From assembly GCA_016721905.1 (NCBI GenBank), contig JADKHH010000033.1:62001-126000 (forward strand): DNA of 64,000 nt, in the 5' to 3' direction. Of the stretch, positions 8,276 through 18,328 are shown one piece after another. The notes beneath the pieces are model-generated. The model was not told where the DNA came from, ran no database searches, and saw only the letters and a program-made list of their open reading frames with translations. Source of the DNA: Candidatus Opimibacter skivensis (GTDB lineage: Bacteria; Bacteroidota; Bacteroidia; Chitinophagales; Saprospiraceae). Made by a program: the position numbers and the translations under genes. Position 1 is the first letter of the stretch. Each line of letters begins with the position of its first letter.

Positions 8276-9298
8276 TCACACAGTCCAGGTACTAAGGCCC
8301 AGTTTCACAAACTCATACTTCCTCTCCCTGCCGCCAAACTGCTCCAATGATTTCATCACCTTATATTTAGTCGTGCCGGGGCAATAGAAGATCATAAATC
8401 CTCCACCTCCTGCTCCTGATATTTTTCCACCAGTGGCACCGGCCTTCTTCGCTTCATCATAGATCTCTTCAATACGGGCATTGGAAATGCCCTCAGCCAT
8501 TTTTCTCTTTTGCTGAAAGCCAAAATCAAGTATCTCACCAATATCATGCAACTTGCCCATGAGCAATGCTTCTTTCATCATCTGCGCCTGGATTTTCAAT
8601 TGATGCATAGCTTCAATCGCCCCCTGGTCTTTGTTGATGACATTGCCAGCTTGCTTCTCTATGATTTTGGCAGACTCACGATTGGTCGCCGTGAAATACA
8701 ATAAGAGGTTATGCTCCAGTTCAAACAGATATTCCCGCTTGATGCGCAATGGATTGACGATCACTTTATCATTTGGATAAAACTCCATGAAGTTGACACC
8801 ACCAAAAGTAGCCGCATACTGATCCTGTCTGCCACCCGCCAGGTTGAGGTCTTTGCGCTCAATCTCATATGCATAGTGCGCCATGTCATACTCACCCAAC
8901 GGTAACTTCAACATCTCCGCAAACGCTCCCACAATGGCCACGACTAATGTTGAAGAAGTACCTAAACCGGAGCCTGCAGTAGCATCAACATACGTAGTCA
9001 ACCTCAGCCCGGGCACGGGGATGCCATAGTCACGCTGGATGCGGTTATACACACCTTTCAACAAATCAAGTTTACCATCGATCGGCAATTGATCAGCATG
9101 ATCATAACTAAGCCACTCACCCTGGTCCCATGCATGAAATTCTAATTTCGGTTCATCAAGGACTTCGAGCGTGGCATATGCGTAGAGTGAAAGCGTTGCA
9201 TTGAGGATGGCGCCATTGTAAAGGTCACAATAGGGGCTAACATCCGTACCACCACCGGCGAGGCCTATTCGTAATGGAGCTTTGCTGCGATAGATCAT
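8276..9298 (-). CDS. hddA: D-glycero-D-manno-heptose 7-phosphate kinase HddA (GHMP family), 340 aa
   Basis: GHMP kinase that phosphorylates D-glycero-D-manno-heptose 7-phosphate to the 1,7-bisphosphate. The N-terminus MIYRSKAPLRIGLAGGGTDV is the classic HddA start. The ATP loop is seen in TAGSGLGTSSTLVVAIVG (~105-122), and motif 3 in KISGAGGGGFMIFYC (~300-314). An in-frame ATG 18 bases earlier (9316) exists, but the family N-terminus favours 9298. With GmhA and HddC-GmhB this completes the GDP-heptose route used for surface glycans, S-layer or capsule. Confidence 0.92.
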   Translation of the reverse strand: MIYRSKAPLRIGLAGGGTDVSPYCDLYNGAILNATLSLYAYATLEVLDEPKLEFHAWDQGEWLSYDHADQLPIDGKLDLLKGVYNRIQRDYGIPVPGLRLTTYVDATAGSGLGTSSTLVVAIVGAFAEMLKLPLGEYDMAHYAYEIERKDLNLAGGRQDQYAATFGGVNFMEFYPNDKVIVNPLRIKREYLFELEHNLLLYFTATNRESAKIIEKQAGNVINKDQGAIEAMHQLKIQAQMMKEALLMGKLHDIGEILDFGFQQKRKMAEGISNARIEEIYDEAKKAGATGGKISGAGGGGFMIFYCPGTTKYKVMKSLEQFGGRERKYEFVKLGLSTWTV

Positions 9299-9373
9299 AG
9301 TGTTGTGTCTGGTCATCTGGCGGCTTTCTGTTTGCCCACGAGCTTATGTGCAATCCCTGGTGGGTGTTGTCGC

Positions 9374-10504
9374 TTAGGCTAAAGATTTTATCGTTTCAAC
9401 TAATTTCGACCAGGAGAGTTTTTGTTTTTCAGAACGAAGATGAGGAATAAAAAATTCTTCACCTAATTCGTAAAACTCCAATATGGCACTGGCAATAGCC
9501 ATGGGCTCCACAGCGGCTACTAACCCACACTTCCGATCCGGAACCATAGAGGGCAATCCCCCCACATTGGTGACCACCATCGGTTTTTCATAATGATAGG
9601 CCAATGGAGTGACCCCGCTTTGGGTCGCATTGCGATACGGCTGTATGACAACATCTGCCGCACAGAAATAATTGACTACCTCACTATCCGGAATAAACTG
9701 TGTCCGCATGATCAGCTGTGATCGTATACCGAGTCGATCGATTTGCTCCTGGTATACTTTTTCATCTTCATAAAACTCTCCTGCCACCAGCAATTTTATA
9801 CCGGCTTCCTTGATCCTCACATCAGCCATTGCTTCCAACAAGATATCAAGCCCTTTATACTTCCTGATAAATCCAAAGAAAAGAATCACCTTATCTTTTT
9901 TATCGATGCCTAGTTTTTCCCTGGCTACATCCTTTGCAATGGCGGCACCAAAATTGTCATAAAGCGGATGGGCTACTAATTGCGCAGGTTTTGATTTTTC
10001 AATTGACCTGAGATCCGACATCACTTTTTCAGACATCGTGATAAAGGCATCGCAGCTACCAAGAAAGTACTTTGTAAACGGCTTGTCCCCCGGTCTCTTT
10101 TCATGCGGGATGATATTGTCCGCCAGGCCTATGATCCGGGTATGTTTGTTTTTCCTCACCAACCGTAGTATCGTCCCCAGCGCCGGGCCCATAAAGGGAA
10201 TCCAGAATCTCACCAGGATGATATCTGGCCGGTCCTTGGCAATCCGGCGGCCTACCTTTATCCAATTGAGTGGATTGACCGAATTGATAATGGTGTAAAT
10301 CGTGAGGTTTGCAGGTGCTGGTTCGTCAGTAAACTGGGACGTGCCCGGAAACAGAAATGACGGATACTGAAGTGAATAGGAGTATATAACGCAGTCATCC
10401 CCGAGGGCTATAAATTCCTTAGCCAGCCGGTGATTAAAGGTCGTCAGGCCTCCCCTGAGCGGGTGCGCAGGGCCGATAATGGCTATTTTTTGCCTCCTGT
10501 CCAT
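9374..10504 (-). CDS. Glycosyltransferase family 4 (group 1), 376 aa
   Basis: GT-B glycosyltransferase. The N-terminal donor/acceptor loop is GPAHPLRGGLTTFNHRLA. The C-terminal Rossmann half begins near residue 190 with KDKVILFFGFIRKYKGLDIL, and the nucleotide-sugar-binding stretch is SGVTPLAYHYEKPMVVTNVG. It is first in a minus-strand run with hddA, gmhA and hddC-gmhB, so transfer of heptose from GDP-heptose onto a surface glycan is a reasonable inference. Sugar and acceptor cannot be read from sequence alone. Confidence 0.85.
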   Translation of the reverse strand: MDRRQKIAIIGPAHPLRGGLTTFNHRLAKEFIALGDDCVIYSYSLQYPSFLFPGTSQFTDEPAPANLTIYTIINSVNPLNWIKVGRRIAKDRPDIILVRFWIPFMGPALGTILRLVRKNKHTRIIGLADNIIPHEKRPGDKPFTKYFLGSCDAFITMSEKVMSDLRSIEKSKPAQLVAHPLYDNFGAAIAKDVAREKLGIDKKDKVILFFGFIRKYKGLDILLEAMADVRIKEAGIKLLVAGEFYEDEKVYQEQIDRLGIRSQLIMRTQFIPDSEVVNYFCAADVVIQPYRNATQSGVTPLAYHYEKPMVVTNVGGLPSMVPDRKCGLVAAVEPMAIASAILEFYELGEEFFIPHLRSEKQKLSWSKLVETIKSLA

Positions 10505-10606
10505 AAAATACTACAAATCAAAGCGCAAGATAAGTGCCCTTTTGTGACTTCCCGCTTTGCAGGTTGTCCGTATTCTGATACATTTAGCTCTTCAAACACG
10601 AGATCT

Positions 10607-13600
10607 ATGAAAATCCTCTCCTTCGCCCTCCTTTTCCTGCTATCACTACAAGTTTCAGGACAACAATTGTACAAAGTAGCCCCCACAGCAGATGAAGTAC
10701 TGCCGGCCTGGGCTGTCAAGATGTATGGCGACCATCCTAACGTATGGCAAGTCGATGATGAATACCGCATCTGGCGCCAGACCCATCCCGATGCTAAGAC
10801 GACCTATACCCAATACTACAAAAAGTGGCGTCGCGCAGTGGAGCCTTTTATCAATACACAGGGTTTTGAAGAAAGACCTACACCGGCATCCATTGAGGAA
10901 TTCAATTCAAGAATTGAAAAATTAAAAATAAGTGGAGCAAGTCGTGGCAGTACATGGTCAAACATAGGCCCTGTTGAAACATTCAATACGAACACCGGAC
11001 CCTCTCCACTTGCCAAATCAGAACAAGCCAATATCTACTGCATCGACCAATCCCTCTCTCATCCAGATATCGTGTATTGCGGAACTGAAGGTGGCGAGAT
11101 ATTTAAGAGCAACGATAAAGGTTTGAACTGGACATGTGTCTCGAGAACATATGAAATAGGCGCTCCCGGTGCACTTGAAGTCCACCCAACAAATCCAGAT
11201 ATCGTATTTGCAGGTGAAAACAATAATATCAGAAGAAGTACAGATGGTGGCGCAACCTGGGAACTCGTCCTCACTGATCAGGAAATGTGGACCAATGATA
11301 TCCTCATCAATCCAGCAAATGATCTGATCGTATTGGCTGCAACACAACATGGTTTATACAGAAGCGAAGACGGAGGAACAACATGGATCAGATTACTAAA
11401 CGAACCATGCTATGACCTTGAATGGAAACCAAATGATCCATCTGTCGCATTTCTTGTTCGCAATGACCCTGCTGCAGGCATCTGTCGCTTTTATAAATCA
11501 ACTGATGCCGGTCTCAATTGGGAACTCAAAGACAATGGTTGGTTTTTCTCTGACTCGGAAGGACGCAATGATGGCGGTGCTCGCCTGGCAGTTACTAAAG
11601 CGGATCCAAACAGAATTTATGCAGTGCTCATTGGAGAAGCAAAGACAGATGACTCAGGATTCATTGGCATCTGGAGATCAGATGATGCGGGTGAATCATG
11701 GACACTTCCTAATCCACCAGCAGGCGGACCATGGGACGAAGTCACGCATCCCAACATGGCCACGATCGGTCGCACTGGCGGTTACCATCAAGGGTTTTAC
11801 AATTTAGGTTTTGATGCATCGGATGTAGATCCTGACTTTGTCATGGCAGGTTTCCTCAATCTGTGGGTGTCGATCGATGGCGCGCAGACTTTCTCATGCG
11901 ATGGAGGGTATTGTGGAAATAATTTTAATTATGTGCATCCCGACTGCCAAGAAATAGAAATCAACGGCACCGATATCTGGATGACCAGTGATGGTGGTAT
12001 CGAATATTCCAATGATCATTTTGTTACACACTATGCAGTCAACCGAGGCATAACCAGCTCAGATTACTGGGGCTTCGGCACCGGCTGGAATGAAGACATC
12101 CTTGTCGGCGGTCGCTATCACAATGGCAACTCCGCCTGGCACGAAAACTGGATGCCCGGCGAACAACTGGGCCTGGGCGGCGGTGAGGCTCCTACTGGTT
12201 ATGTTAACCCTGGTGAAGGGCGACTCACTTATTACTCTGATCTCGGAGGTGTGCAGTTACCTGAATCTCAAAATGGATATGCCCGCTATTTTCCTTTTTC
12301 AAAATTTCCGGTTGAAAGTTATTACGATGCCGAGAGTGGTGAAATGGAATGGGATCCACGCTCGTGGAATACGTTCTATCTGACCAATCAAAATAAAATC
12401 TGGAAAACAACCGATGGAGGTTCTTCCTTCTTTGTCCTACACGAATTTGATACGATCGTCAATGCAAATGCGATGAGCTTCGAAATCAGTCGAAGCAATC
12501 CGGATGTGATGTATTTATTTCAACGCGATGATTACTCCTGGGATCCGGGTCGCTTATGGAAAACAATTGATGGTGGAGAAAACTGGACTGAACTTTCATT
12601 TCCTCCAGGCTATGCACGCAGAGGTTTATTGGCTTGCAGTGCAGAAGATGAAAACCGCATCTGGTTCGCATTTCCGGATAGCGGTGATGGTGAAAAAATA
12701 TACACTTCCTATGACGGTGGAGAAAACTGGGTGAACCTGACGACTGCAGCATTGAATGGTGAACACATCACATACATTCTTCACCAAGGTGGTACAGATG
12801 GTGGGCTCTATCTGGGCACCTATAGATCTATCTGGTTTAAGGACGACAATATGGCAGAATGGATGCCTTACAATGATGGTTTGCCTAAATCAATTGCCAC
12901 CTGTATCCTTCGTCCATTCTATCGCGATAACAAACTGCGTATCGGTGCATATGGCAAAGGCATCTGGGAAGCTCCATTCGCTGTAACATCACGTCCTGTT
13001 GCGCAGCCGATGGTGCACAAAAGAGAAACAGCATGTCCTGGTGACACCATTCGCTTTGATGACTACTCGATGCTGGATCATACAGATGCTACATGGAGCT
13101 GGCAGTTTCCCGGTGGCACTCCATCCACTTCAAACCTGCGAAATCCAAGAGTCGTGTACAATGCATCTGGCAAATATGATGTCACACTGACTGTTCAGAA
13201 CCCAAATGGTACATCCACGAAGACAGTCGAGGATATGATTGAAGTACTCATGCCGGTGATCAATGAAGTACCGCCACTAATTGATTTCACTACAACAGAT
13301 CATTTCACGATCGTCAATCCTGACAATGACATCACGTGGGAACCTGTCAGCCTCGACAGATGTAACCCGGATGGTGATGTAGCCTATTATGTCAATAACT
13401 ACGACTACAGCGGCTATGGCATCGATGATATCTTACTTCCTGTCAACCTTGATCTAACACAAGTCGTGGATCCGGAGTTGCACTTCAACGTAGCTTATGC
13501 TCCTTATTATGATGGCAATGCATTCATAGATTCGCTCAAGGTACTTCTCAGCAATAACTGCGGTACATCCAATATCACCTTATTCAAAAGTGGTGGTGAA

Positions 13601-13921
13601 GAATTGAGTACCACATCAAGTGGTGAAGGACCAAACAACCTTTACGAATCCGAAAGATTTTCACCACAAAACTGTGAGGAGTGGAGACCTGTGACCCTTG
13701 ACCTCAGCGCATATGTGGGCCAGTACGTCACCATCCGCTTTGTCAACCAATCCGGGTATGGTAACAACATGTATCTCGATAATATCTGGTTGGAAACTAC
13801 ATTGGTCTCCACAGAAGGTGCGGACCAAAAGATGGCCATCAGTCTTCAACCTAATCCGACATCGGGCCAGACTATCATCACCGGACAAAACGATTCAGGC
13901 TGGAAGAGGCTGAAGGGCTAA
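10607..13921 (+). CDS. Secreted BNR/sortilin-like beta-propeller protein with PKD domain and truncated T9SS signal, 1104 aa
   Basis: The start MKILSFALLFLLSLQVSGQQ is a clear signal peptide; in-frame codons upstream to 10430 are not needed. Residues ~110-790 hold many Asp-box (BNR) repeats (SNDKGLNWT, STDGGATWE, SEDGGTTWI, TIDGGENWT, SYDGGENWV), as in sortilin/VPS10-type or sialidase-like propellers. A PKD domain follows (~800-880), then a jelly-roll-like region with many acidic residues. The C-terminus opens a type A T9SS sorting domain (ISLQPNPTSGQTIITG) but stops about 50 residues early: the last residues (GWKRLKG) are coded by the AAGAGGCTGAAGGGCT repeat word. The T9SS signal is thus destroyed, either truly or by misassembly. 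Enzyme activity is not assured; such proteins are commonly secreted adhesins or glycan-active proteins. Confidence 0.8.
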   Translation: MKILSFALLFLLSLQVSGQQLYKVAPTADEVLPAWAVKMYGDHPNVWQVDDEYRIWRQTHPDAKTTYTQYYKKWRRAVEPFINTQGFEERPTPASIEEFNSRIEKLKISGASRGSTWSNIGPVETFNTNTGPSPLAKSEQANIYCIDQSLSHPDIVYCGTEGGEIFKSNDKGLNWTCVSRTYEIGAPGALEVHPTNPDIVFAGENNNIRRSTDGGATWELVLTDQEMWTNDILINPANDLIVLAATQHGLYRSEDGGTTWIRLLNEPCYDLEWKPNDPSVAFLVRNDPAAGICRFYKSTDAGLNWELKDNGWFFSDSEGRNDGGARLAVTKADPNRIYAVLIGEAKTDDSGFIGIWRSDDAGESWTLPNPPAGGPWDEVTHPNMATIGRTGGYHQGFYNLGFDASDVDPDFVMAGFLNLWVSIDGAQTFSCDGGYCGNNFNYVHPDCQEIEINGTDIWMTSDGGIEYSNDHFVTHYAVNRGITSSDYWGFGTGWNEDILVGGRYHNGNSAWHENWMPGEQLGLGGGEAPTGYVNPGEGRLTYYSDLGGVQLPESQNGYARYFPFSKFPVESYYDAESGEMEWDPRSWNTFYLTNQNKIWKTTDGGSSFFVLHEFDTIVNANAMSFEISRSNPDVMYLFQRDDYSWDPGRLWKTIDGGENWTELSFPPGYARRGLLACSAEDENRIWFAFPDSGDGEKIYTSYDGGENWVNLTTAALNGEHITYILHQGGTDGGLYLGTYRSIWFKDDNMAEWMPYNDGLPKSIATCILRPFYRDNKLRIGAYGKGIWEAPFAVTSRPVAQPMVHKRETACPGDTIRFDDYSMLDHTDATWSWQFPGGTPSTSNLRNPRVVYNASGKYDVTLTVQNPNGTSTKTVEDMIEVLMPVINEVPPLIDFTTTDHFTIVNPDNDITWEPVSLDRCNPDGDVAYYVNNYDYSGYGIDDILLPVNLDLTQVVDPELHFNVAYAPYYDGNAFIDSLKVLLSNNCGTSNITLFKSGGEELSTTSSGEGPNNLYESERFSPQNCEEWRPVTLDLSAYVGQYVTIRFVNQSGYGNNMYLDNIWLETTLVSTEGADQKMAISLQPNPTSGQTIITGQNDSGWKRLKG

Positions 13922-14285
13922 AGAGGCTTAAAGGCAGAAGGACAAACATCGAAAGGCCCGCAGGGCCATGCACCAATCTGTTATTTGAAGGCTCAAGCCT
14001 TCAAATCAATATTCGTATCTGATTCCATCTGAACGGTCATGAAGAGGCAGGTTGTGCCTGCCAAGCAGCAATCTGACGTGTTCGAGCTGCAACGAATCTC
14101 TTAACTCGCTATTTGAAGTTTCCAAACTTCAAATCAATACCACAATCATAGTCAGCGAGAATAATCATCGAAAGGTAGGTTGTGCATGCCTTAAAATAAT
14201 TTCGCACGGAGAGCACGGAGTACACGGAGAAATAAAAACTGCGCCTCTGCGTCTCTGCGCGCAACTATTAGTTTCTTAATAAGAA
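13922..14285. repeat. Intergenic hairpin and low-complexity repeats
   Basis: No gene is seen. The gap holds AAGAGGCTTAAAGGC words, a GGCCCGCAGGGCC hairpin (~13958), two related hairpins TTTGAAG/CTTCAAA with different inner stems (13985-14006 and 14112-14133), and a CACGGAGAGCACGGAG word (~14213) followed by GCGCCTCTGCGTCTCTGCGC. All belong to families repeated elsewhere in the window. Confidence 0.7.
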
Positions 14286-15467
14286 TCATCGAACGGCCTG
14301 TACGGGCCTTGTAACAAACGCCAGAAAATACCCCACCACCCCAATCGCCATAATTGCTGTCACCATAAACGCCACGCCTGATCCAAACGCATACCACATC
14401 AACCCGGTCAAAGAACTCGCGAGCAATGCACATATACTTTGAAATCCTGAATAGAGTCCGATAGCAGTAGCCGTATCCTTCTTCTCTGCAATATTTGAGA
14501 TCCATGCTTTTGCAATACCTTCTGTCGCTGCAGCATAGATCCCATAGCTGGCGAAAAGAACAATGTATACCCAGGACTCGGCTTGCATAGACATACCGAA
14601 GTATACGAGTGCAAACATCACAAGGCCGATGATGTACATCGTCTTTAATCCAATCCGATCTGCCAGCACACCAAGTGGCAAAGCAAAAAGCGCATAGACG
14701 AGATTGTAAAGAATATACGTCCCGATCACCCAAGTATCATTCAATCCGGATTCCTTGAGCTTGAGGATCAGAAACAGATCCGAGCTATTAAATAATGCAA
14801 ATGCAAGAAAACCAATGATCACCTTTCGATACAGCGCAGGACTTTCTTTCCAGTATCCGAGAAAAGAAAAAAACGTTGCACCACCCTTAACCAGCTTAGG
14901 TTCTCTAGGCTTGTCTTTAATGAAAAAAGTAAACAAGACCGCAATGACACCCGGAATAAACGCCAGGAAAAACAACGTCTTATAATTTTCCGGATAGTAG
15001 TACAAATAGATCAACGCAATGATCGGTCCCAGCGCCGCACCAAGCGTATCCATCGCGCGGTGAAAGCCAAAGACTCTTCCTTTTGTTTCCTTCGATGTTT
15101 CATCTGACAACATTGCATCACGTGCACTAGTGCGTACTCCTTTACCAAGACGATCCATGGTGCGCGTAATAAATACCCACACTGGATGCGCGATCAACAC
15201 CATCAGTGTTTTGCCAACTGTACTCAACGCATAACCCCACTGCACAAACGGCACCCGCTTGCCCGTGATGTCTGACAATTTTCCAAAATAGCCTTTACTG
15301 AGTCCTATAGTCGCTTCCGCAAATCCTTCCAACACACCAATCAGCGCAATCGAAAAACCAATACTACTGAGATACAAGGGCAGCACGGGATACAACATCT
15401 CGCTGCTCACATCCTGGAATAAGCTGACGACAGAAAGGATCCAAACCGTGCGCGTGATATGCTTCAA
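14286..15467 (-). CDS. Major facilitator superfamily transporter, 393 aa
   Basis: Twelve hydrophobic segments can be traced. The loop between helices 2 and 3 reads GYFGKLSDITGKRVPFV, and the second-half counterpart is LPLGVLADRIGLKTM, the duplicated MFS signature. The only plausible start is TTG at 15467, which overlaps the stop of the upstream VOC gene as TTGA, indicating translational coupling. The substrate is unknown; the sequence resembles drug-efflux-type MFS proteins. Confidence 0.85.
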   Translation of the reverse strand: MKHITRTVWILSVVSLFQDVSSEMLYPVLPLYLSSIGFSIALIGVLEGFAEATIGLSKGYFGKLSDITGKRVPFVQWGYALSTVGKTLMVLIAHPVWVFITRTMDRLGKGVRTSARDAMLSDETSKETKGRVFGFHRAMDTLGAALGPIIALIYLYYYPENYKTLFFLAFIPGVIAVLFTFFIKDKPREPKLVKGGATFFSFLGYWKESPALYRKVIIGFLAFALFNSSDLFLILKLKESGLNDTWVIGTYILYNLVYALFALPLGVLADRIGLKTMYIIGLVMFALVYFGMSMQAESWVYIVLFASYGIYAAATEGIAKAWISNIAEKKDTATAIGLYSGFQSICALLASSLTGLMWYAFGSGVAFMVTAIMAIGVVGYFLAFVTRPVQAVR

Positions 15468-15886
15468 GGGATATACGGTGTTTCATACAACGTCATGTCC
15501 TTTGGCTCGATGAGATCCCAGAGGTTACCATACAAATCCTTGAACACACCAACTGTTCCATAAGGCTCCTCGACCGGCCCGCGGATAAATTCAACTCCAT
15601 GCGCCCTCATATGATCATAGTCCCTGTGGAAATCATCTGTATGGAGAAAAAGAAATACCCGGCCACCTGTCTGATTACCTACTCTCGAGAGTTGTTCGTC
15701 ATTAGCTGCTTTAGCCAGTAATAGTGTGCAACCGCTTTCATCAGATGGTGCCACCACAACCCAGCGCTTAGTCTCACTCATGACCGTGTCTTCCACTAGT
15801 CTGAACCGAAGGATATCAACATAGTAGCGAATGGCTTCGTCGTAGTCGCGGACGACAAGGGCGATGTGGGCTATTGATCTATTCAT
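15464..15886 (-). CDS. VOC-family (glyoxalase/bleomycin-resistance fold) protein, 140 aa
   Basis: A single vicinal-oxygen-chelate module pair. The start MNRSIAHIALVVRDYDEAIR has the usual metal-ligand His, and the second half has FIRGPVEEPYGTVGVFKDLYGNLWDLIEP, with the terminal Glu ligand position filled. The family includes dioxygenases, lyases and antibiotic-sequestering proteins, so the substrate cannot be stated. It is coupled to the MFS transporter just downstream, which fits a detoxification or resistance pair, though that is inference. Confidence 0.85.
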   Translation of the reverse strand: MNRSIAHIALVVRDYDEAIRYYVDILRFRLVEDTVMSETKRWVVVAPSDESGCTLLLAKAANDEQLSRVGNQTGGRVFLFLHTDDFHRDYDHMRAHGVEFIRGPVEEPYGTVGVFKDLYGNLWDLIEPKDMTLYETPYIP

Positions 15887-16058
15887 GTAAGAGAGTGAGA
15901 GAGTGAGAGAGTGAGAAGGTTAGCGGTTTAGTGGCTTAGGAGTTTCAATTCAAAGGTTTCGCACGGAGGAAACGGAGTACACGGAGGGAAGGCCTCTTTA
16001 GCCTCTTTAGCCTCTTTAGCCCTTAAGCCTCTTTCACCTCTTCAGCCTCTTTAGCCAT
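15887..16058. repeat. Low-complexity intergenic repeats
   Basis: Contains GTGAGAGAGTGAGAGAGTGAG, a GCACGGAGGAAACGGAGTAC word and multiple CCTCTTTAGCCTCTTTAGCC units, the reverse complement of the AAAGAGGCTAAAGAGGC word seen at 13905 and 23945. Confidence 0.7.
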
Positions 16059-17522
16059 TCAGCCTTTCACGCTAAGCCATTGTATAAGGAGTCTCACCCC
16101 ATACCCCGTCGCACAATACCCTTTCCCAAACCCATTTGGTTGAAAACCCATACCGGCTATGTCGAGGTGCGCCCAGGAAGCATGCTCGGAAGTAAAGTAC
16201 TCGAGAAACTTAGCAGCTGTAATCGAGCCAGCGTATGGTTTTTCACTGAGGTTCTTGATGTCGGCAATATCCGATTGCATGTCATCGTGATATTCGTCAA
16301 ACATAGGCATGCGCCAGACACGCTCGCCAGAACTATTTCCTGCCGCTTCGAGCTCAGCAACGAGCTGATCATTTTTGCTAAATAATCCTGCTGCTTGCGG
16401 TCCAAGGGCTGCCACGATGCTGCCTGTCAATGTAGCCAGGTCAATCATGACATCAGGCTTATATTCTTTCACCGCATATGCAATGGCATCGGCGAGTACC
16501 AATCTACCTTCTGCATCGGTATCAAGTACTTCAATGGTCTTGCCGGCATAAGATGAAATCACATCTCCCGGTTTGATGGACAGGCCATCTATACTATTGT
16601 CTGTGGTAGGCGTGATGGCCATCACATCTACTTTCAATTTTAATCGTGCACATGCTTCGACAGCACCGAGAGCAGCTGCAGCACCGGCCATGTCACTCTT
16701 CATGTAATGCATGTTTTTCGAATCCTTGATGGAGATACCTCCTGTATCAAAGATGACCCCCTTACCGATGAAGATGATTTTTTTTGTAGCCTCAGGATGT
16801 TTGTAATGCGTGACCACACACACTGCTGGTTGTTCACTACCGCGGTTGACAGCAAGTAATGCATGCATGCCCATCGTCGTGAGATCTTGTTTGTCAAGCA
16901 CCGTTGCGGAATAACCATATTGCGCTGCACTCCTTGATGCCCAGGCACCGAGGTAGGCAGGTGATTTATGACTGGCAGGTGTATTGACGAGGTTCATGAC
17001 TTCTTGCTGGACAAGACCGATCGTGATACCATTTCTAGCAACGTCTTCTGTGACTCCTGCCGGAAGTAATGTGTAAATATCTTCTGAACCTGATTTATGA
17101 TTGTTGTCTGACTGCTTGTACAAACCAAGATCATACTGGCCTGCTGTCCATCCGGCAAATGCGGATTGAATCAGTTCGTTTGCATTGAGATGTGGAAGCC
17201 ACAGTCCTGGTTTTCCAGCGCAGTCATGCCTGACCTTGATGGCCATTTTCTTGACCAGCGAATACGTATTGGCTTCGGTGAGTTTTTCTGCGTCACACCA
17301 GTAGACTACCTTGACCCGATGACCATTGAGGTGGCCAAAAAAGTATGCCGGGTGAGCTTTCATCGCCAGGAAATCCTGGAGCGGGGGAAGCGCATCCGCG
17401 TGGATGATACGCGTGAGTAGATCCTGATATACGAATTCAGCCCTGTCCTTAGAGGCAGGCACACAGAGTACGTCGACTTTTTCCAGCAGTTCCTCCGTGG
17501 AGGAGAGCGCATATAATTTCAT
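16059..17522 (-). CDS. pepA: Leucyl aminopeptidase (M17), 487 aa
   Basis: Cytosolic dizinc aminopeptidase releasing N-terminal residues from peptides. The catalytic C-terminal domain carries GKGVIFDTGGISIK (with the catalytic Lys), KSDMAGAAAALG and the family signature VLDTDAEGRLVLADA, which supplies the Asp and Glu metal ligands. The N-terminal ~160 residues form the M17 regulatory domain and are divergent. The ATG start overlaps the stop of the esterase gene (ATGA), so the two are co-translated. Confidence 0.93.
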   Translation of the reverse strand: MKLYALSSTEELLEKVDVLCVPASKDRAEFVYQDLLTRIIHADALPPLQDFLAMKAHPAYFFGHLNGHRVKVVYWCDAEKLTEANTYSLVKKMAIKVRHDCAGKPGLWLPHLNANELIQSAFAGWTAGQYDLGLYKQSDNNHKSGSEDIYTLLPAGVTEDVARNGITIGLVQQEVMNLVNTPASHKSPAYLGAWASRSAAQYGYSATVLDKQDLTTMGMHALLAVNRGSEQPAVCVVTHYKHPEATKKIIFIGKGVIFDTGGISIKDSKNMHYMKSDMAGAAAALGAVEACARLKLKVDVMAITPTTDNSIDGLSIKPGDVISSYAGKTIEVLDTDAEGRLVLADAIAYAVKEYKPDVMIDLATLTGSIVAALGPQAAGLFSKNDQLVAELEAAGNSSGERVWRMPMFDEYHDDMQSDIADIKNLSEKPYAGSITAAKFLEYFTSEHASWAHLDIAGMGFQPNGFGKGYCATGYGVRLLIQWLSVKG

Positions 17523-18328
17523 CCTTTATCGTCTTGATCCGAAAAGAAAAGCCATTTGACAGCAGCTGGAAAAATGTCTCCCCAGTATTTCTCCTGGTGC
17601 TGGCCATTGGGGTCGATCACGAGGTTAAATGTAGTGAGTTTACTTGAAAAAAACCCATGCGTTACAGCATCTTTAAATTGATTGATGTGCTGGCTCATAA
17701 AGCGGGTTTCTTTCTCCCCGGCGTAAATAAACATGCGCATCGGCAGGGTGTAATTGTACTTGAAGGCATCGAAATAAATCTCATCCGAATACCAGAAGGA
17801 CGGACTGAAAATCATCAGTTTCGAAAAGTAGGTTGGATGGACGATGCCGATATACGCGCTGATCAAACCTCCCATGCTGCTCCCCCCTATCCCGGTATAG
17901 ATCCGGTGTGCCTTGGTCCGGTAATGCGAGTCGACGTAAGGCTTAAGTGTTTCGATGATAAAATTGGCATAATCCTTCCCCTGGCCGTCCCCAAATTTGC
18001 GGTGGAAATAGGGGCTATACTCCTGGATCCGCTCTTTTCCGCCATGGTCTATCCCGATGACGATCAGTTCTCCAATGCCCGAAGCAGACATCTCCATGAG
18101 GTGCCGGTCGATCGACCAGCTCCCAAATGGTGCTCCGTCGGCAAACAGGTTTTGGGCATCCTGGAGGTATAAAACAGGGTAATTCTTGTCCGAATCGTAG
18201 TAATCATGAGGCAAAAGCGCCCAAATTCGCCTGTTTTTGCCCAATTGAGGAATCTCAAACCCATGGTCTATGAGCTCAATAATCGGGTAATGTGGCAGCG
18301 CCTGTGTCAGTTGTGAAAATGGCCGCAT
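17519..18328 (-). CDS. Alpha/beta-hydrolase of the esterase D / enterochelin esterase type, 269 aa
   Basis: The nucleophile elbow GGSSMGGLIS (Ser ~150) and a late His in GQHQEKYW fit the putative esterase (DUF/YieL-like) family. Residues 30-60 (RRIWALLPHDYYDSDKNYPVLYL) show the typical core strand pattern. There is no signal peptide. It overlaps the aminopeptidase gene by 4 bases and may act with it in peptide or ester turnover. The specific substrate is unknown. Confidence 0.85.
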   Translation of the reverse strand: MRPFSQLTQALPHYPIIELIDHGFEIPQLGKNRRIWALLPHDYYDSDKNYPVLYLQDAQNLFADGAPFGSWSIDRHLMEMSASGIGELIVIGIDHGGKERIQEYSPYFHRKFGDGQGKDYANFIIETLKPYVDSHYRTKAHRIYTGIGGSSMGGLISAYIGIVHPTYFSKLMIFSPSFWYSDEIYFDAFKYNYTLPMRMFIYAGEKETRFMSQHINQFKDAVTHGFFSSKLTTFNLVIDPNGQHQEKYWGDIFPAAVKWLFFSDQDDKG

